Positions 20,551 to 32,217 of a stretch of 64,000 bases of DNA are shown piece by piece; the stretch's first letter is position 1; each line of letters starts with the position of its first letter. The stretch comes from Eleginops maclovinus (lineage: Eukaryota; Chordata; Actinopteri; Perciformes; Eleginopidae), in contig NC_086350.1 of NCBI RefSeq assembly GCF_036324505.1, forward strand, positions 18,967,032-19,031,031, in the 5' to 3' direction. The position numbers were made by a program, and so were the translations under genes. The notes below the pieces were generated by a model. It made no database searches. It saw only the letters and a list, made by a program, of their open reading frames with translations, and was not told where the DNA came from.

Positions 20551-23500
20551 CACAGCATACTGCAGAGCTTAAGTGATTAGCTACCATTAGAACATGTTAT
20601 AGGAGAGGAGAAGAGTGGAGAGGAGGGGAGATGAGAGAGGATTATGATGGCAGTTATGCCATGAGGCATTGCATTTCAGACAACATTCATCATGCTATCA
20701 GCTTCCTCAATGTTAGGACTCAGTGTGGGAGCATGTGGCATGCTGGCCAAACCGTACACTGTGGCCATGAGCTGTAAAAGCTTACCTCCCTTTTTCTATT
20801 TTTGGACCAACAAATGCCTCCCCCTCTTAGTGAAACAGGATATGTATTTTTATGTAAGGTTATCTGGGGCATGAGGAACATCCAGAACTGCAGGCAGGGC
20901 TTTGTGCCAGCTTTCTTTACATCCCAGGTGTCTAAGATACAAAAACAGTACAGGTGAATAGAGTTACAAAAAATATTAATAGATCACCCTGAAACCACTG
21001 AAATATGTGGTCATTTGCATACATTTCCAAAACAGAAATCTAAACATTGGATAGTCGGGTTCAAAATTCTTGTTTCATTTTGTTTATATATTAGAGTCAG
21101 ATGTATTTACAGAATACATTTGGGATATTTGTATCACTACAAACATGTTTAAATAGTGAGTAGTAGTAAAACTTGTGTGTTAGAAGTTGTCTGAAATGTT
21201 ATGTTTTAATATAGTAATGAGGCAGTATCTAAGAAGACTAACTTTTGTGACTTTATGAGAAATCTGCAGATGCAAATAAGCAGAAAAGTGTAGATAGCCC
21301 AAAATTGACCAATGCAACTTCAAATCTTTTAAATCCCTGTGTAAACCATCTTATTATTCCCCATTCAACACATGTGGTGAGGCTTCAATATTAATCTATC
21401 AAAACCATTATGCTTTGGCAAGATTGCCCATTTATTTTTTCTGCAGACTCCAGCAGGTGTCACTCTAACCTGTGATCTCCAATACAGACGTAGGAGCTGC
21501 AATCTCTCTCCAAATCTGACTGAGACTGTCTGAGGCCGCAAGGGGAGGGGTCAGTCAATCAGTCATTCAGTCATTGCTCTGCCTTCAACATGGCTGAGTT
21601 CACTCGAGGTTCAACCCTGCCCAGCAGAGCAGTGTGAAACCCAGTCTGCCTGCCACACTCTGGAACACACTCTGCTGAACCCACGGCACCAGGGGAAGGA
21701 AATGTTTTCTACTTGCTGTTAAAACACATGTCCTACCGCTTTCTGTTTGTGTGCTAAACTGCTTGAGCTCACAGTCAAGGCATTCAAAGATAGCGATCAT
21801 TAACAATTCTGGGTGGCTTTTCCTTTAGATGGGGAGGGCATTCATCTTGGGGAAATAGAAGAGGAGAGACATGTTTAACGAGGGGGTCTTTTTTGATTTC
21901 CCAGGACATGTACGACTTATGCTTTTCAGCATGCCAGACATTAAAGAAATGGCCGTGCATAGGCCTACAGCACTTGAGCAACCACATATATGGCTGTGTT
22001 TCAAGGACACAACCTTAAGTTTATTTTGCTGAGGAGTGAAGTTGAAAGTGTGGGCGTAATTCTGAGATTGTCTCTGGACTTCAACTTTCCTTGAACCCTG
22101 TCATTTTTAGTGTTGGGGGCACAGCTGCAATGAACGCTTGTATCCACATCTTCAGTGTTCTATAGCATGTAAATCTTCATGTATATTGATAGCAGGTTAC
22201 ATAACATCCTCAGCAGCTGCTGCCTCACAAACACACAGGAATTTACATGTTCTGTACGCGGTTTCTCTTTTTCAATCTGTGCATGCATATGTGTGCCTGT
22301 GCATGCATTTTATGTGCCTATGTGGAATGGAAGACATTATGAAACTTCTTAATGAAAAGGAGACCTTTAGCAGTGGTGTAAGCTGCTTCAAAAGCATTCA
22401 CACTAAAGGAAAGTGCTACGCCTTAAGTGGTTAATGTTTATCCCACAATAGAGGAGGTGAAACCTGGTGTGTCTCTTTAAGGTACACCATACATGGCAGG
22501 CCCTCTGCTTGTTGTAGCACAAAAAAGAGCTGCATTCAGTCTTTCCCTTTTTTCACTTGTGTGATCGATTGTGCCAGGCCGGTTACATGCTAATTCTGCC
22601 TGATATGTTTAGAAACCTATTTAACTTTGTAAAGACTTTATTTCAGATGCAGTGGTGTTGGCTTAGGTCAGTCTATACTGATTACCCCTCTGACTTAAAA
22701 CCCTGTATTTTCCTTGAAACCCCCCGCCAGCACGCAGATTCAATTTCATTTTCGGTGGTCAAAACCAGATAGGTAAAAAAATGGTTAAACCCACACACAT
22801 AATGTGCAGTGGAAGAGAAGCCAATGAGCCGAGCAGATGCCGATATGTGTTGTCTTCACTTTATGTTTCCCTTTGTTAAATGCGGTGGACAGAGGCTCTG
22901 ATTTTGCTCTTCCATTAAGTCGATGGCTTGTATGAAACAGATTAGGGGAATAGTAGGATATGAGATACGTATGGTGTTACCTACAGTTGTAGGATATTCA
23001 CCTCAAAAGCTTTGTTTTTAATGTTAAAATATGACTTAATAAATATTTATTTGACCTGAAAACAAACTAACTCTTTAAAATCATCAAACTGGCATAAGTA
23101 CATAAATAACAACCAAAAGAGGTGTGGTTCTTCTTTTAGTTATCTCTTCAAAAAAAAAAAAAAGTCCAGAGGCTGAGATATCCTGATTTTAGAACGATCC
23201 TATGATTACCATAATGAAACATAAAATCTTACCTTAGGCCTTACCAGACTAGTTAATACCTTAACCTTTCAAATTCAGTCTCTCAGGTCCTATACTGACT
23301 CAACTGAATTTGGTGACCCTGATGATTCACAAAGCTCCAGAACCATAGAAAACACAAAAGGACTGTATACTCTGTCTGGGACTGCCAATAATATACGTAA
23401 ACTCACCTTTATTAGTTAAATATACCCCTTTAAGTTTACCACACTAGTTTTTTACAATGTATCTGACAACTTTGCATTTTATCAGTGGACATTTACCCTC

Positions 23501-24258
23501 TAGCCACAGTCAGATGTTGTATAAGTTGTGACTTACAGTGGAATGTCTGTTAATACTTGTACTCTTTCCTCCTGTAGCCAAAAGAGTATCTGTTCATTTC
23601 CACTGTGATGCTTGTGTTTCGTCATTGAGTTGGAATTCCACTTGTGTCCAATACATCATTCATGTCGTCATGAAGTCACATCTGGTCATGAAGCTGCACC
23701 GTTTTGACAAGCTAACAATATTCTATCTGTTTTTGTCTGGCTTGACCTGCTTCAGCAAGGTGATTTAAACATCATCTGACCAGCAGTGCCCATTAAAATC
23801 TAACTCAGACCATGGAAAGAGTAGTAACCACCTTTAGCTGGTCTTTTTCTAAGCCATCTCAAGGTCGACCTTATTTATTTGGCGGTTTAAAGTGCCAGAA
23901 AGAGGAAGGAGAGTTTGATTGACGTGGACGGCCCACTGGCCCTGACATGGAATTACATTTAGAAATCAATTACAGGCTATATAATGGAGGAAACACCCCT
24001 GAGTGGCGCACAAGCAGCATTTGATTAAGGCAGAAGCAGAGAAAAATATTACTGTTAAAACACTGCTGCATACATGGGAATTATAATACATGTAACTGCA
24101 GATTGATGGCATCTGGATAGAAAAAACAAGAAAATCAGGGTGTAAATAAAATAAATAAGAAAAAACTAAAAGATCCTAATATTTGTCAACATGTTGAAGG
24201 ATGGCTCTATAATGAATACATGATGACAGCTATTATGTTTGAAATGTATTAGTAATAA
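20551..24258. other. Intergenic DNA, no gene seen
   Basis: No supportable gene, RNA or mobile element. There are short A runs (23151-23163) and ordinary AT-rich sequence. Confidence 0.55.
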
Positions 24259-24720
24259 CTAGGGATCATACCTCTTACTTGAGATGAACACATTTCTTCT
24301 ACAGATTTTCTTTTGGACTACAACAATGCTTTGTCTCATGCAGATTAGTTGCTTGGTTTCCAAGGCAACTTGTCTATTATCTGTCACTACATATTGGCCT
24401 GAAAGAGCCCTTACCCTTTTCTTCACTGTGACCCCAGGAGGCCGTTTCCCTCCCACCCTCAGGAACACTGTGTCAATGATAAACCACCCAGGAACATCCA
24501 CAGTGAGCAGCAGAACCAGTAATACACAAGCAGGCACGAGACAGGACGTTGCAACAGAGAAAAGATATTGCGAGAAACATACTGCTGAGAGATCAAAAAT
24601 AATAAAACTAAAAGAGAAGCTATTCAGTGTGTTCTGTATTTTATAAGGCATGACAAACAGCTTGATGGTTGAAAACAGAAATGTATGCATGGGTGCGTGT
24701 GAAGCATACTGGGTAATCAT
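24259..24720 (-). other. Overlapping open frames of unknown status
   Basis: A 153-codon minus-strand frame covers this stretch, and a 120-codon plus-strand frame (24284-24646) overlaps it. The minus frame has a hydrophobic segment in its middle (VPACVLLVLLLTVDVPGWF). I recognise no family, and the upstream half is low-complexity Phe/Ser-rich. It may be a chance opening or one exon of an undetected gene. Without conservation data I do not call it a gene. Confidence 0.2.
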
Positions 24721-25579
24721 TTACAGCTTTGGGTTGTAATTCATGCGGCTTGTTTGTTGTTAAAAAAGTAGCGTAGCTCAATCAAAAAGGTAGTCAATGC
24801 CAGAATCACTTTCAGAAGAATCCAAATTCAGTTTACTCTGCTGAGATGCCTGGTAAACCACCAATTCTCGCAGGCAGGAAAAACAGCACGCTCGTACAGA
24901 CCAACAAAAACCACAAAACACTCATTTTGCACAAAAGAAAACACAGCTTTAAAGCAGGAGATTTGTCATTCATTTGACAACTCAGAATGCCTTCTTGTCT
25001 TGCAGTCGTAGTTCCTCTTTGTAAGCTTTATTTCCTCATCTATCAGGTCTTTTATACAGTATGCTGTAATGTATATTCTGGTATGTACTGAGTTCATCTT
25101 GAAGGTTGATGTGTTATTGAGAGGAAATTGATTAAATGAATAAAGTTTTGTGCCATAAGCTTATGAAATCAAATACAAAACAACTATCCAAACAACTGCG
25201 AACATGGATATATAAAAGGCTGACACAGATGGTGGTGGAAAGCAACTTAATCTACAATTTTGAGGTATTAGTTCTATTCTTTTTAATATTATTCAAATGT
25301 ATACCTTCTACTCCACTACATCTCAAATGTTGAACTCTTTACTTCTAAAACAAATCTATGAGTATATAATATACAGTGCATTGCTATATAGTAAATTTAA
25401 CCACCCAACAGTTTACAAAAAATAATAAAATCAACTTCCTTTCAGCCAACCACAACATTAAAAGCCTACATGCATCTTATATGTTGCTGTATCAATGATA
25501 ATAATCTTATATTAAAGTGACCACATAGCCCATTTGGATGCTTGCTATGTTCTTTTGTAATTTAGTTACATTCACTTTT

Positions 25580-25810
25580 AAAGGGTCGCTATTAAACTAA
25601 TTTTCAGGTTAATATTTGTATTTTGTGTCTCTACTGTGACATGTTCACATGCTTTGATGTTCAAAAAGCTCTTTATTTTTCTCATACTGCCTGTGTTGCA
25701 GCTCCTCTTTTCACCCTGTGTCTGAAACCAGAACCCAGTCTGCTCTGATTGGTTAGCTGGTCGGCTCTGCTGTGATTGGTCAACCGATAAAAGATGTCCT
25801 GCCTCTTTTA
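25580..25810 (+). repeat. Dispersed repeat, family A copy 2
   Basis: It shares TTTTCAGGTTAATATTTGTATTT with the copy at 7225. It also shares TCTCATACTGCCTGTG, CAGCTCCTCTTTTCACCCT and a GATTGGTCAAC segment with the copy at 63082. It bridges the other two copies and shows that they belong to one family. Confidence 0.75.
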
Positions 25811-27238
25811 TTACCTAATGTAATTATCTCTTAAAGTCTTTAGTTACTCATGCTAGTCAATTTTTGATGTCCCATATGAAAACAGATTGGTTGTGCCATG
25901 AACCAAACAGGGATGTTTTCTATCCAGGCCTCTTTTTTACCCTCTCAAACTAGATGGGAAAAAGTGATTTTCCCATGGAAATGTCAATTTAAGAGTCAAT
26001 GATGTCATCCATGCCCGCTCAAGAAGAAACACCCCTGATTCTAACATGTATGAGGTAATAATTGGACCTGCGGGACTAAGTAGTGGAGTATCCTGCAGTA
26101 ATAGTTAAGGATCTGAATCAGCACAGAGGCGATTTCAGCACTATACAAGAGGTCATAAGGTCAATAACAACTGAGCATGTTTTCCACCGACACAGGAGGG
26201 GGCAGAAGGAAAACACAAGATGTTTGCTTTCGTCGACTTCCCTTTAAGTGAGCTTTCAAAGGAGTACACATGCACCCTAAATGAGCATAATGAGAGATGG
26301 GAAGGTATTTATTTATAAAGGACCACCTACGTAACCCACTTTTGGATAAAAGATGGACCTAAACAATTACGAGGCAGAGGAGATAATGAAAGAGTGGTAT
26401 AAGTAGTATAAGACGCACAAGTATAGGCAACTGCTGTGTGATAGTCATTCTTAAATATTTATTTTCATTTCATGCTTGAAAAGTTCAGGCATTTTCTTTT
26501 GTGTACCCTTGACGCAACCACACTCGAACCACACTTTACTCCTGTTTAAACTTAGAACGTGTGTGTCCTCTAACTCTGCAGGCTGTACTCCGTCCTGTGT
26601 CAACACAATCAGGAGCATCTACATCTAGTAGAAGTCAGTGGTGAGTAAATACACTCTGTAATTACAGTGGTTCAATACTATCTGCTGTGTATGTTTAATA
26701 AATTACAGTTTATAGTCACCCAGAGAATAAGGTATCACATAACAGAGACTGTAAACAAACAGGTGAACTGGGATGACATGTAAACCAAAAACATTCAGAT
26801 ACAGGTTCAGGTGTACACTCATTATGTTAGCCCTCTGGATTTGATATTTGATGCCGTAAAAAAAGTGTATATCCAGCCATATGTTCAATTGCTCAAAACT
26901 GTTATAATGTAAGTATAAAGTCAAATTTGCAACTATTTTTTGGTAACTGGCAAAACCATCAAGTCCAAACAAGTGGCGTAGGAAAGAGACATGTCTCAAA
27001 GTATGATGTGTACACTATGACTAAAGAACCAGTTAGTACTGGTGGTGGACCTATAGGCCCGGGGCCCTATTGTAATTGAACATCCTGTACTGTCGGGAGC
27101 ATCATAACTGTGTTTTTATTCCTAAATATTATAGACCAGAATTACAGGATTGCAGTTTATGTGACCAAATGTTATCACTTCAATAATTTTAGACCTTTGC
27201 ATGAAAATGTCATAATTAGCATATGAACTCTAGCATTA
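25811..27238. other. Intergenic DNA, no gene seen
   Basis: No supportable gene; the minus-strand open frame at 26703-26999 resembles no known protein. Confidence 0.55.
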
Positions 27239-27410
27239 TGGACAAAATGTGTTTTTTTGTGGTGACCTTTGACCACCAACATCTAATCAGTGTATCCTTT
27301 AGTCTAAGTGGATGTTGCGCGAGCATGAAGAAATTCCCTCTTTGCAAAATTCATTTACCAGAATGGACAGACTGACAGCACGTTTTCATAAGATGAATGA
27401 AAATGTGCAA
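27239..27410 (+). repeat. Fragment of a dispersed fish repeat
   Basis: GTGACCTTTGACCACCAACATCTAATCAGT, then CTTTAGTCTAAGTGGATG and GAAGAAATTCCCTC, follow the motif order of a teleost repeat I recognise (GTGACC...TTTGACCACCAAAATCTAATCAG...CAAGTGGACGT). The edges are vague and the copy is diverged. Confidence 0.5.
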
Positions 27411-30143
27411 ATATAAGTACATTCTATTTACCTATAATTATTGGAAAATCTTAAAATATCCTTATCATTCTCTGTCTAGCTTTTCCTTTAAACCAGTTAT
27501 CACTTAATTATTATTATTTCACCTTTTTCAATATTAAGTAGGATATATCCACATGCATCAACATGTGTGTTATTGTCACACTGGGATTTGTAGTCCTGGT
27601 CTGTGACTCACATTTGTCCTACACGATGAACTTGGGGGTAGGGAGATCCATTAATCCATCGTAATTACCCTTGCCCATCTGCCTGTATATCTGTCTGTCT
27701 GTTCAACATGTCATCATCTGTTGGTCTGTCACGCACAATGTTAAACACCCCTGACTGGGTGTAATGAAACTTCAGGCCATGATTGCTTTGTGCGGACGTT
27801 TTGAAAATGACACTGATTGTCCTAAATTGGATGTAAGCAATGGATTAATAAACGGTTGCATCTTGTTGACATAATCATAGATTTATTCCTCAAGTGAAAC
27901 ATTTTTGTTGAGATACAGGCAATTCATTTCATCATAGTAAATAAATTTGAATAAGAATGAAGGGTAAATAACCAAAAAAATCCTAGTTCTTTAAAACAAC
28001 GGATGCTCAGATTATTTAGGGATACATGAGAATAGGGGAAGGAGACGCTTCATTTGCCTGTTTTATAATTGGACTTAAAAGCCAAAGGGAGGCACAATAG
28101 CTACAACATTTATTTGGTCATTTCTGTACACACATTAAATCAAACGTTTCTGATCAGATTAGCAGGAATCAGGAGAATAGTTTGTATCATTTCTCTATTT
28201 CAGGGTTTTCAAACTGGCTGTTTGTCCTGGGGGGGTCCCTTACATACTCCCTTGAACAAGAGACTGGCACCTGCATTTGCCCTGATGAAGAACCAGCAAT
28301 TTAGAAGCAGAAGCATTTTTTCTTATCATCGCAATCCCCACTAAGGCGCTGCACAACTTGTTTGTTGGTTTATCCTTAGGCCTCAATGAAGCTACGAAAA
28401 ATGTTTGGCAAATTTAACATGCTAAATTCATGAAAAAAAACAAAAACTTAGATGGAAATAAAGACAGATTTACACTTTAAGTAATAATTTAGGATCCAAA
28501 CATATTGTTATGTATCAATACTGTATATTCAGAGTATTGTAAGTATTTAGTGGGCTGCTACTTTTTTCCAATATTATGTCTCATTCATTTTCCGCATTCT
28601 TTCAGTATTGAGCGTTTCACCACAGCATATACACAGCAAGACTCTTTAGGAACATAGTAGCTTTTGTTAAGTAAGTCACATGAATAAACAATGCACTGCT
28701 GATGGGAGACTTGCATTACTTGGGTGTTTTAATGCCAAACAAATACAAGTCTGCAGACCCTGTGGGCCTCTTAGACCTCCGTTTATGTCCTTTCCTGCAT
28801 TTACATCACCACTTAGAAGTGCAGTGGTCAGCTGTGTGTATATATATATACTGTATATATGGTGCATGTGCAGGCTGTGTGTCACATACTTAAACCAAAG
28901 GAGTAATTGCATAACTCATTGCAAAGCTGCATGGCTTACAACATGCAGTATGTGCTGAAGATAGAGCATTACTGATTGTTTTTTCACAGAGAGAACATGT
29001 GACTTTGTGATAAAACATGTGATTATTTTATCCTACAAGGGTGACATCAGATCACTTCCATATAGCTTTCAAATTTGTTTTCAGCTTAGTGCACTTTAGT
29101 AGGCTATAGGATGAAATAGCTCTGCTGCTCTAATGCACTGCTATATTAACAGCCGCCCACATGTCTAAATCGACATGTTTAATTTAGAGGTTTGGTGCAC
29201 ATATTTGCTGTAAGTGCATTTTAGGGTCGCTGGTAAATGACAGATTATTCACAATTGTGTGAGCCTATGTAATCCGTTTCCGCTCCAGTTCATTCTGTGC
29301 AGACCTCATGTCGTCATACTGTAGCAGCCTACTGTGGGAGCGCTTCAGCCTCGCAGACATGAGCAAACAGCCGAAGAATCATCCAACAACGATGCACTTT
29401 GCACGGCTGGGAATAATGCCGACAGCTGTTAAATGTCCAAATAATAATTACAGCACGGAACATTAAGTAGCGTGATTATGCGATCCTGCTTTTTGATTTG
29501 AATGTTTTATCTAAATTGTTAAGATTATATGCTTTAATGTTAAAAGCTTTGTTTTGTATTTTATGCGTACATTATATTTTAATAAAGTGTAATTTTATTT
29601 ATATTATTCTATAAATTGTTATGAATACATTTGTATTTTTTATATAAATTGCAGTAGTTATAGTTACAGTATTATTTGTATTGTTTTCATTCTGTGTACA
29701 AGTCCAACTAAAAAAATTAACAAAAATAAAACAAACTAACACACATTCCACATCCACAAAACAATAAAATACAATTAAGGAAAAACACAATTTTACTACT
29801 TAAGTAGTTTAGTTAGTAGAAGTTAGTAGTAGTTAAGTAATTTATAAATTTTGCAACAATACCACATTATAAATCCATTTATTTTGTATCTTTTTTTTTC
29901 ATGTTGTGTATTATTGTTTTGTATATTTTGTTTTATTTAAATATATACGTTTTGCTTTCTGTTAATCACTCTGAACTGCCTCTATATTAAAACCTGTTAA
30001 AGTCAATCTTCTAAAGCTCCCTTTATTCGTAATGTTCTTCCTTTATTAAAGGCTACACATCGTAGCTCATTATTCCTATTTTTGTGATGCCATCTCTCTG
30101 TAAATAATGATTTTGATAATGATGGTTATCCTATTTGTTTTGT
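27411..30143. other. Upstream flank of hipk2, no gene seen
   Basis: No coding exon seen. A moderately CpG-containing stretch at 29270-29480 precedes a markedly AT-rich stretch (29500-29990) just before the GC-richer hipk2 leader. The former could hold an alternative promoter, but nothing in the sequence proves it. Confidence 0.5.
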
Positions 30144-30576
30144 AGTCCAGACTGATGCGTCTGCTCGTTGCCTGTATCGACTCGCTCGACACTCGACTGC
30201 CTGACTGTACACCAAACTCGCTGCGCTCTGACCACTGCAACTTTTGCAGAGACTCCTCACTCCACAGACATGTCGCACAATAGCTGAAGTAAACCTGTCA
30301 TCGTCTGCGGCTCATCATCTGAGCCTCCACAAACACAACGCAGCTGGCTCTCCATTGCACAGCCTGTCCTCTGTCGCTCCCCTCGCGTCGGACCGTACCT
30401 TTTGGAAACGCCTGGATATGAATTATGAGCATTTTCCTCACTAATGAACTGGGCCAGTAATGCAGGAGACCGCGGCGACTCTCTCATCACTGTTTCAAGA
30501 TGGCAGATTTTCATTGAGTTTTGATCTGAAATCTCGCTTTATTTTTCTGCCATGAATAACAGAAATCCTTGCACCG
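30144..30576 (+). promoter_or_regulatory. hipk2: Probable hipk2 5' leader and core promoter region
   Basis: Base composition rises in C, G and CpG immediately upstream of the hipk2 start codon, consistent with a promoter-proximal leader. The transcription start is not visible. If transcription begins near the left edge, the leader carries short upstream ORFs at 30270-30287 (5 codons plus stop), 30418-30444 (8 plus stop), 30444-30524 (26 plus stop), 30460-30555 (31 plus stop) and 30500-30517 (5 plus stop), and one that overlaps the main start (30552 onward). Such a leader would be expected to restrain kinase synthesis; that is inference. Confidence 0.5.
30460..30555 (+). promoter_or_regulatory. 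Upstream ORF, 31 codons
   Basis: ATG at 30460 has G at -3 and opens a 31-codon frame ending in TGA at 30553-30555. The stop overlaps the next upstream ATG (ATGA at 30552-30555), a configuration compatible with re-initiation or coupling. Translation is unproven. Confidence 0.45.
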
Positions 30577-30595
30577 ATGGCCCCTGTATACGAAG
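30552..30595 (+). promoter_or_regulatory. Upstream ORF overlapping the hipk2 start codon
   Basis: ATG at 30552 has G at -3 and lies 25 bases before the hipk2 ATG, in another frame. In the spliced mRNA it runs across the exon junction and stops at TAG 53375-53377, giving 34 codons. It therefore covers both the hipk2 initiator and the in-frame Met at codon 8. Ribosomes that start here would miss both. Confidence 0.5.
30577..30595 (+). CDS. hipk2: Homeodomain-interacting protein kinase 2, coding exon 1
   Basis: ATG at 30577 reads M-A-P-V-Y-E and the first base of a Gly codon, then a strong donor (G|GTAAGA at 30596). Joined to the acceptor at 53317 it gives [16 protein letters not shown], which is the characteristic N-terminus of vertebrate HIPK2; paralogue HIPK1 starts directly with a MASQ-like sequence. 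Only 19 coding bases lie in this exon, so ordinary ORF searches miss it. The start context is mixed (C at -3, G at +4), and the next in-frame Met (codon 8, in exon 2) has a better context. The exon identity is very secure because sequence, phase and splice site all agree. The 5' end of the transcript is not resolved. Confidence 0.93.
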
Positions 30596-31095
30596 GTAAG
30601 ATGCTTTTGAAAATGTGCTGTTTTCCCCCCTGTGCGGAGCTCTGTCACTGAGCCTACTGTATCAATTGTGATACAATTGCGGCTGATACAGAGAGAGAGA
30701 GATGCAATGCACCCTGTCCCCTTTCAGTCAAAATGTTAAACCTCTATTTACATTATATTATCCAAACCTTCCCTAGGCTGTCATGTTCCCTGCTGGTCGG
30801 TGCATTACTGCTGATAATCTTAGTTAAAGAATATGAGTAAATACTCAGATTGAGCTGCCAGACCCGAGCTGTGTCCGTTAAAATAGCGTTGATAAAGCAG
30901 TAAAAGCTCCTAAATAAGGTAAAAAAAACAATCATGTTTGTAACATAAAGCTGTGTACATGTTGTAAATGTTGTTTTGTCCCTAATGTTTGTTCCTGTTT
31001 ATATTATAGCTCTGCTTAAAGAAGGAATGAAAGAAGGTCGATCGTTGCGAGTCTCGCCTATGTCATTCCCTTATTTCCGATTAATCCACACCATT

Positions 31096-31106
31096 CCCAC
31101 ACAGCA
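31096..31106 (+). repeat. Left terminal inverted repeat
   Basis: CCCACACAGCA; the exact reverse complement is found at 36952-36962. Similarity continues loosely inside (ACTCCG and GGATCCGC occur in the same order from both ends). Confidence 0.65.
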
Positions 31107-31406
31107 GAGGACTCCGATACGGATCCGCTTTCAAGTCATCACATCCGCGTTACTGTCACATTCGTTTTGGTTCCGCTTGGCGGATCAGCGTCGCCACCGC
31201 GCGCCGCCGCACATTCTACTGTCAAAACGCGGATCATGACCGGATCCAAATCTGATTCACAAACACGGACGCGCCTCTACCAAAGTCCTTCTGCCTCTAC
31301 TGTCAAAATGCGGCTCCGCGACACACCCGTATCGGATACGCAGACGCGGACGCGCCATCATTCCAACGGACGCACGGCCAGCACAGCATAATTTTGAGCT
31401 CGCAAA
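31107..31406 (+). repeat. Left subterminal CpG-rich motif block and likely 5' leader exon
   Basis: The block has many CpGs and repeated short motifs: CGGATCC, ACGGACGCGCC (twice, with a third variant) and CTACTGTCAAAA(C/T)GCGG (twice). It ends at a strong donor (AAA|GTAAGTA at 31407), which would pair with the acceptor TATATGTAG at 32026. It may therefore serve as both transposon end and promoter/5' untranslated exon of the enclosed gene. The exon start is unknown. Confidence 0.5.
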
Positions 31407-32027
31407 GTAAGTATTGATTTTTACATTTATTATATTGTTACATAAAAGTAGATCGTCCCTATATAATTTTCATTATATGGATATTGTCAAACTTGCTTAT
31501 GACTTGGAATACAATTATAGGAAAACGGTGTAAGTTATGTAAAACAGATTTCCAGATTTCCCTGAATGGGTAGAACAGAACTGTTCGCAATGGTGCGGGT
31601 GAATTGCCACTATCATATGGCTAGATAGACTAGTCTGTATTACACAGATGGCCGATAAGTTATAGGGGCTAGATAGTTGTTACACAAATAATTCAAAGCT
31701 AGTGTTATAATACCGTTATACATCGGTGCTATACAAGAAGTGACCACCGTCTATCTTGTAGCCGCCTGTGTTTAGCAAGAATGCTAGCTAGCCATGAGCT
31801 AGCTAAACCCGCGAACCACTTTGAGTGATGAAATGCTATTACACATATCAGTTAGTAATACATTCTATGTTATCATACTTCAAATCCTGTATCCTGATAT
31901 CTTATAACATAAAATCCGTGAACAATCATGTGATTGACCGTGACTGCTAAGACTTGCTTGTTGTCATGACCTGAGCTCCATGCTATTACTTTTTGGTGAT
32001 TATTTTTTCTTTCTGCCTATATGTAGT

Positions 32028-32217
32028 ATGCCTTTCAACCTCATCTCCTTCACCGCCACGAACGACATCGCTGTGGTGCCAGACAGCTGGTGTGACGATG
32101 GGGAGGTGTCCTGGCCAAGTTTCAAAAGCTCTGACCGAATTAAAAGAGCTGTGGCTAACTGTGAGGAGCCAGAGCCAAACTGGCTCCAATACGATATGCG
32201 GGTCATCAAAAGCTGTG
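32028..32217 (+). CDS. DUF4806 gene, coding exon 1
   Basis: It starts two bases after the acceptor TATATGTAG, with ATG at 32028, and codes MPFNLISFTATNDIAVVPDS and onward to DMRVIKSC. Donor G|GTAAAA at 32218, phase 1. The codes-from-first-Met layout matches family members that open with a short strand and VVP-SW. Confidence 0.85.

Noticed and set aside
30976..31391. Plus-strand frames over the left CpG-rich transposon end
   Set aside because: Arg/Ser-rich products of a GC-rich repeat block; no family match and no phase-compatible link to the DUF4806 exons.
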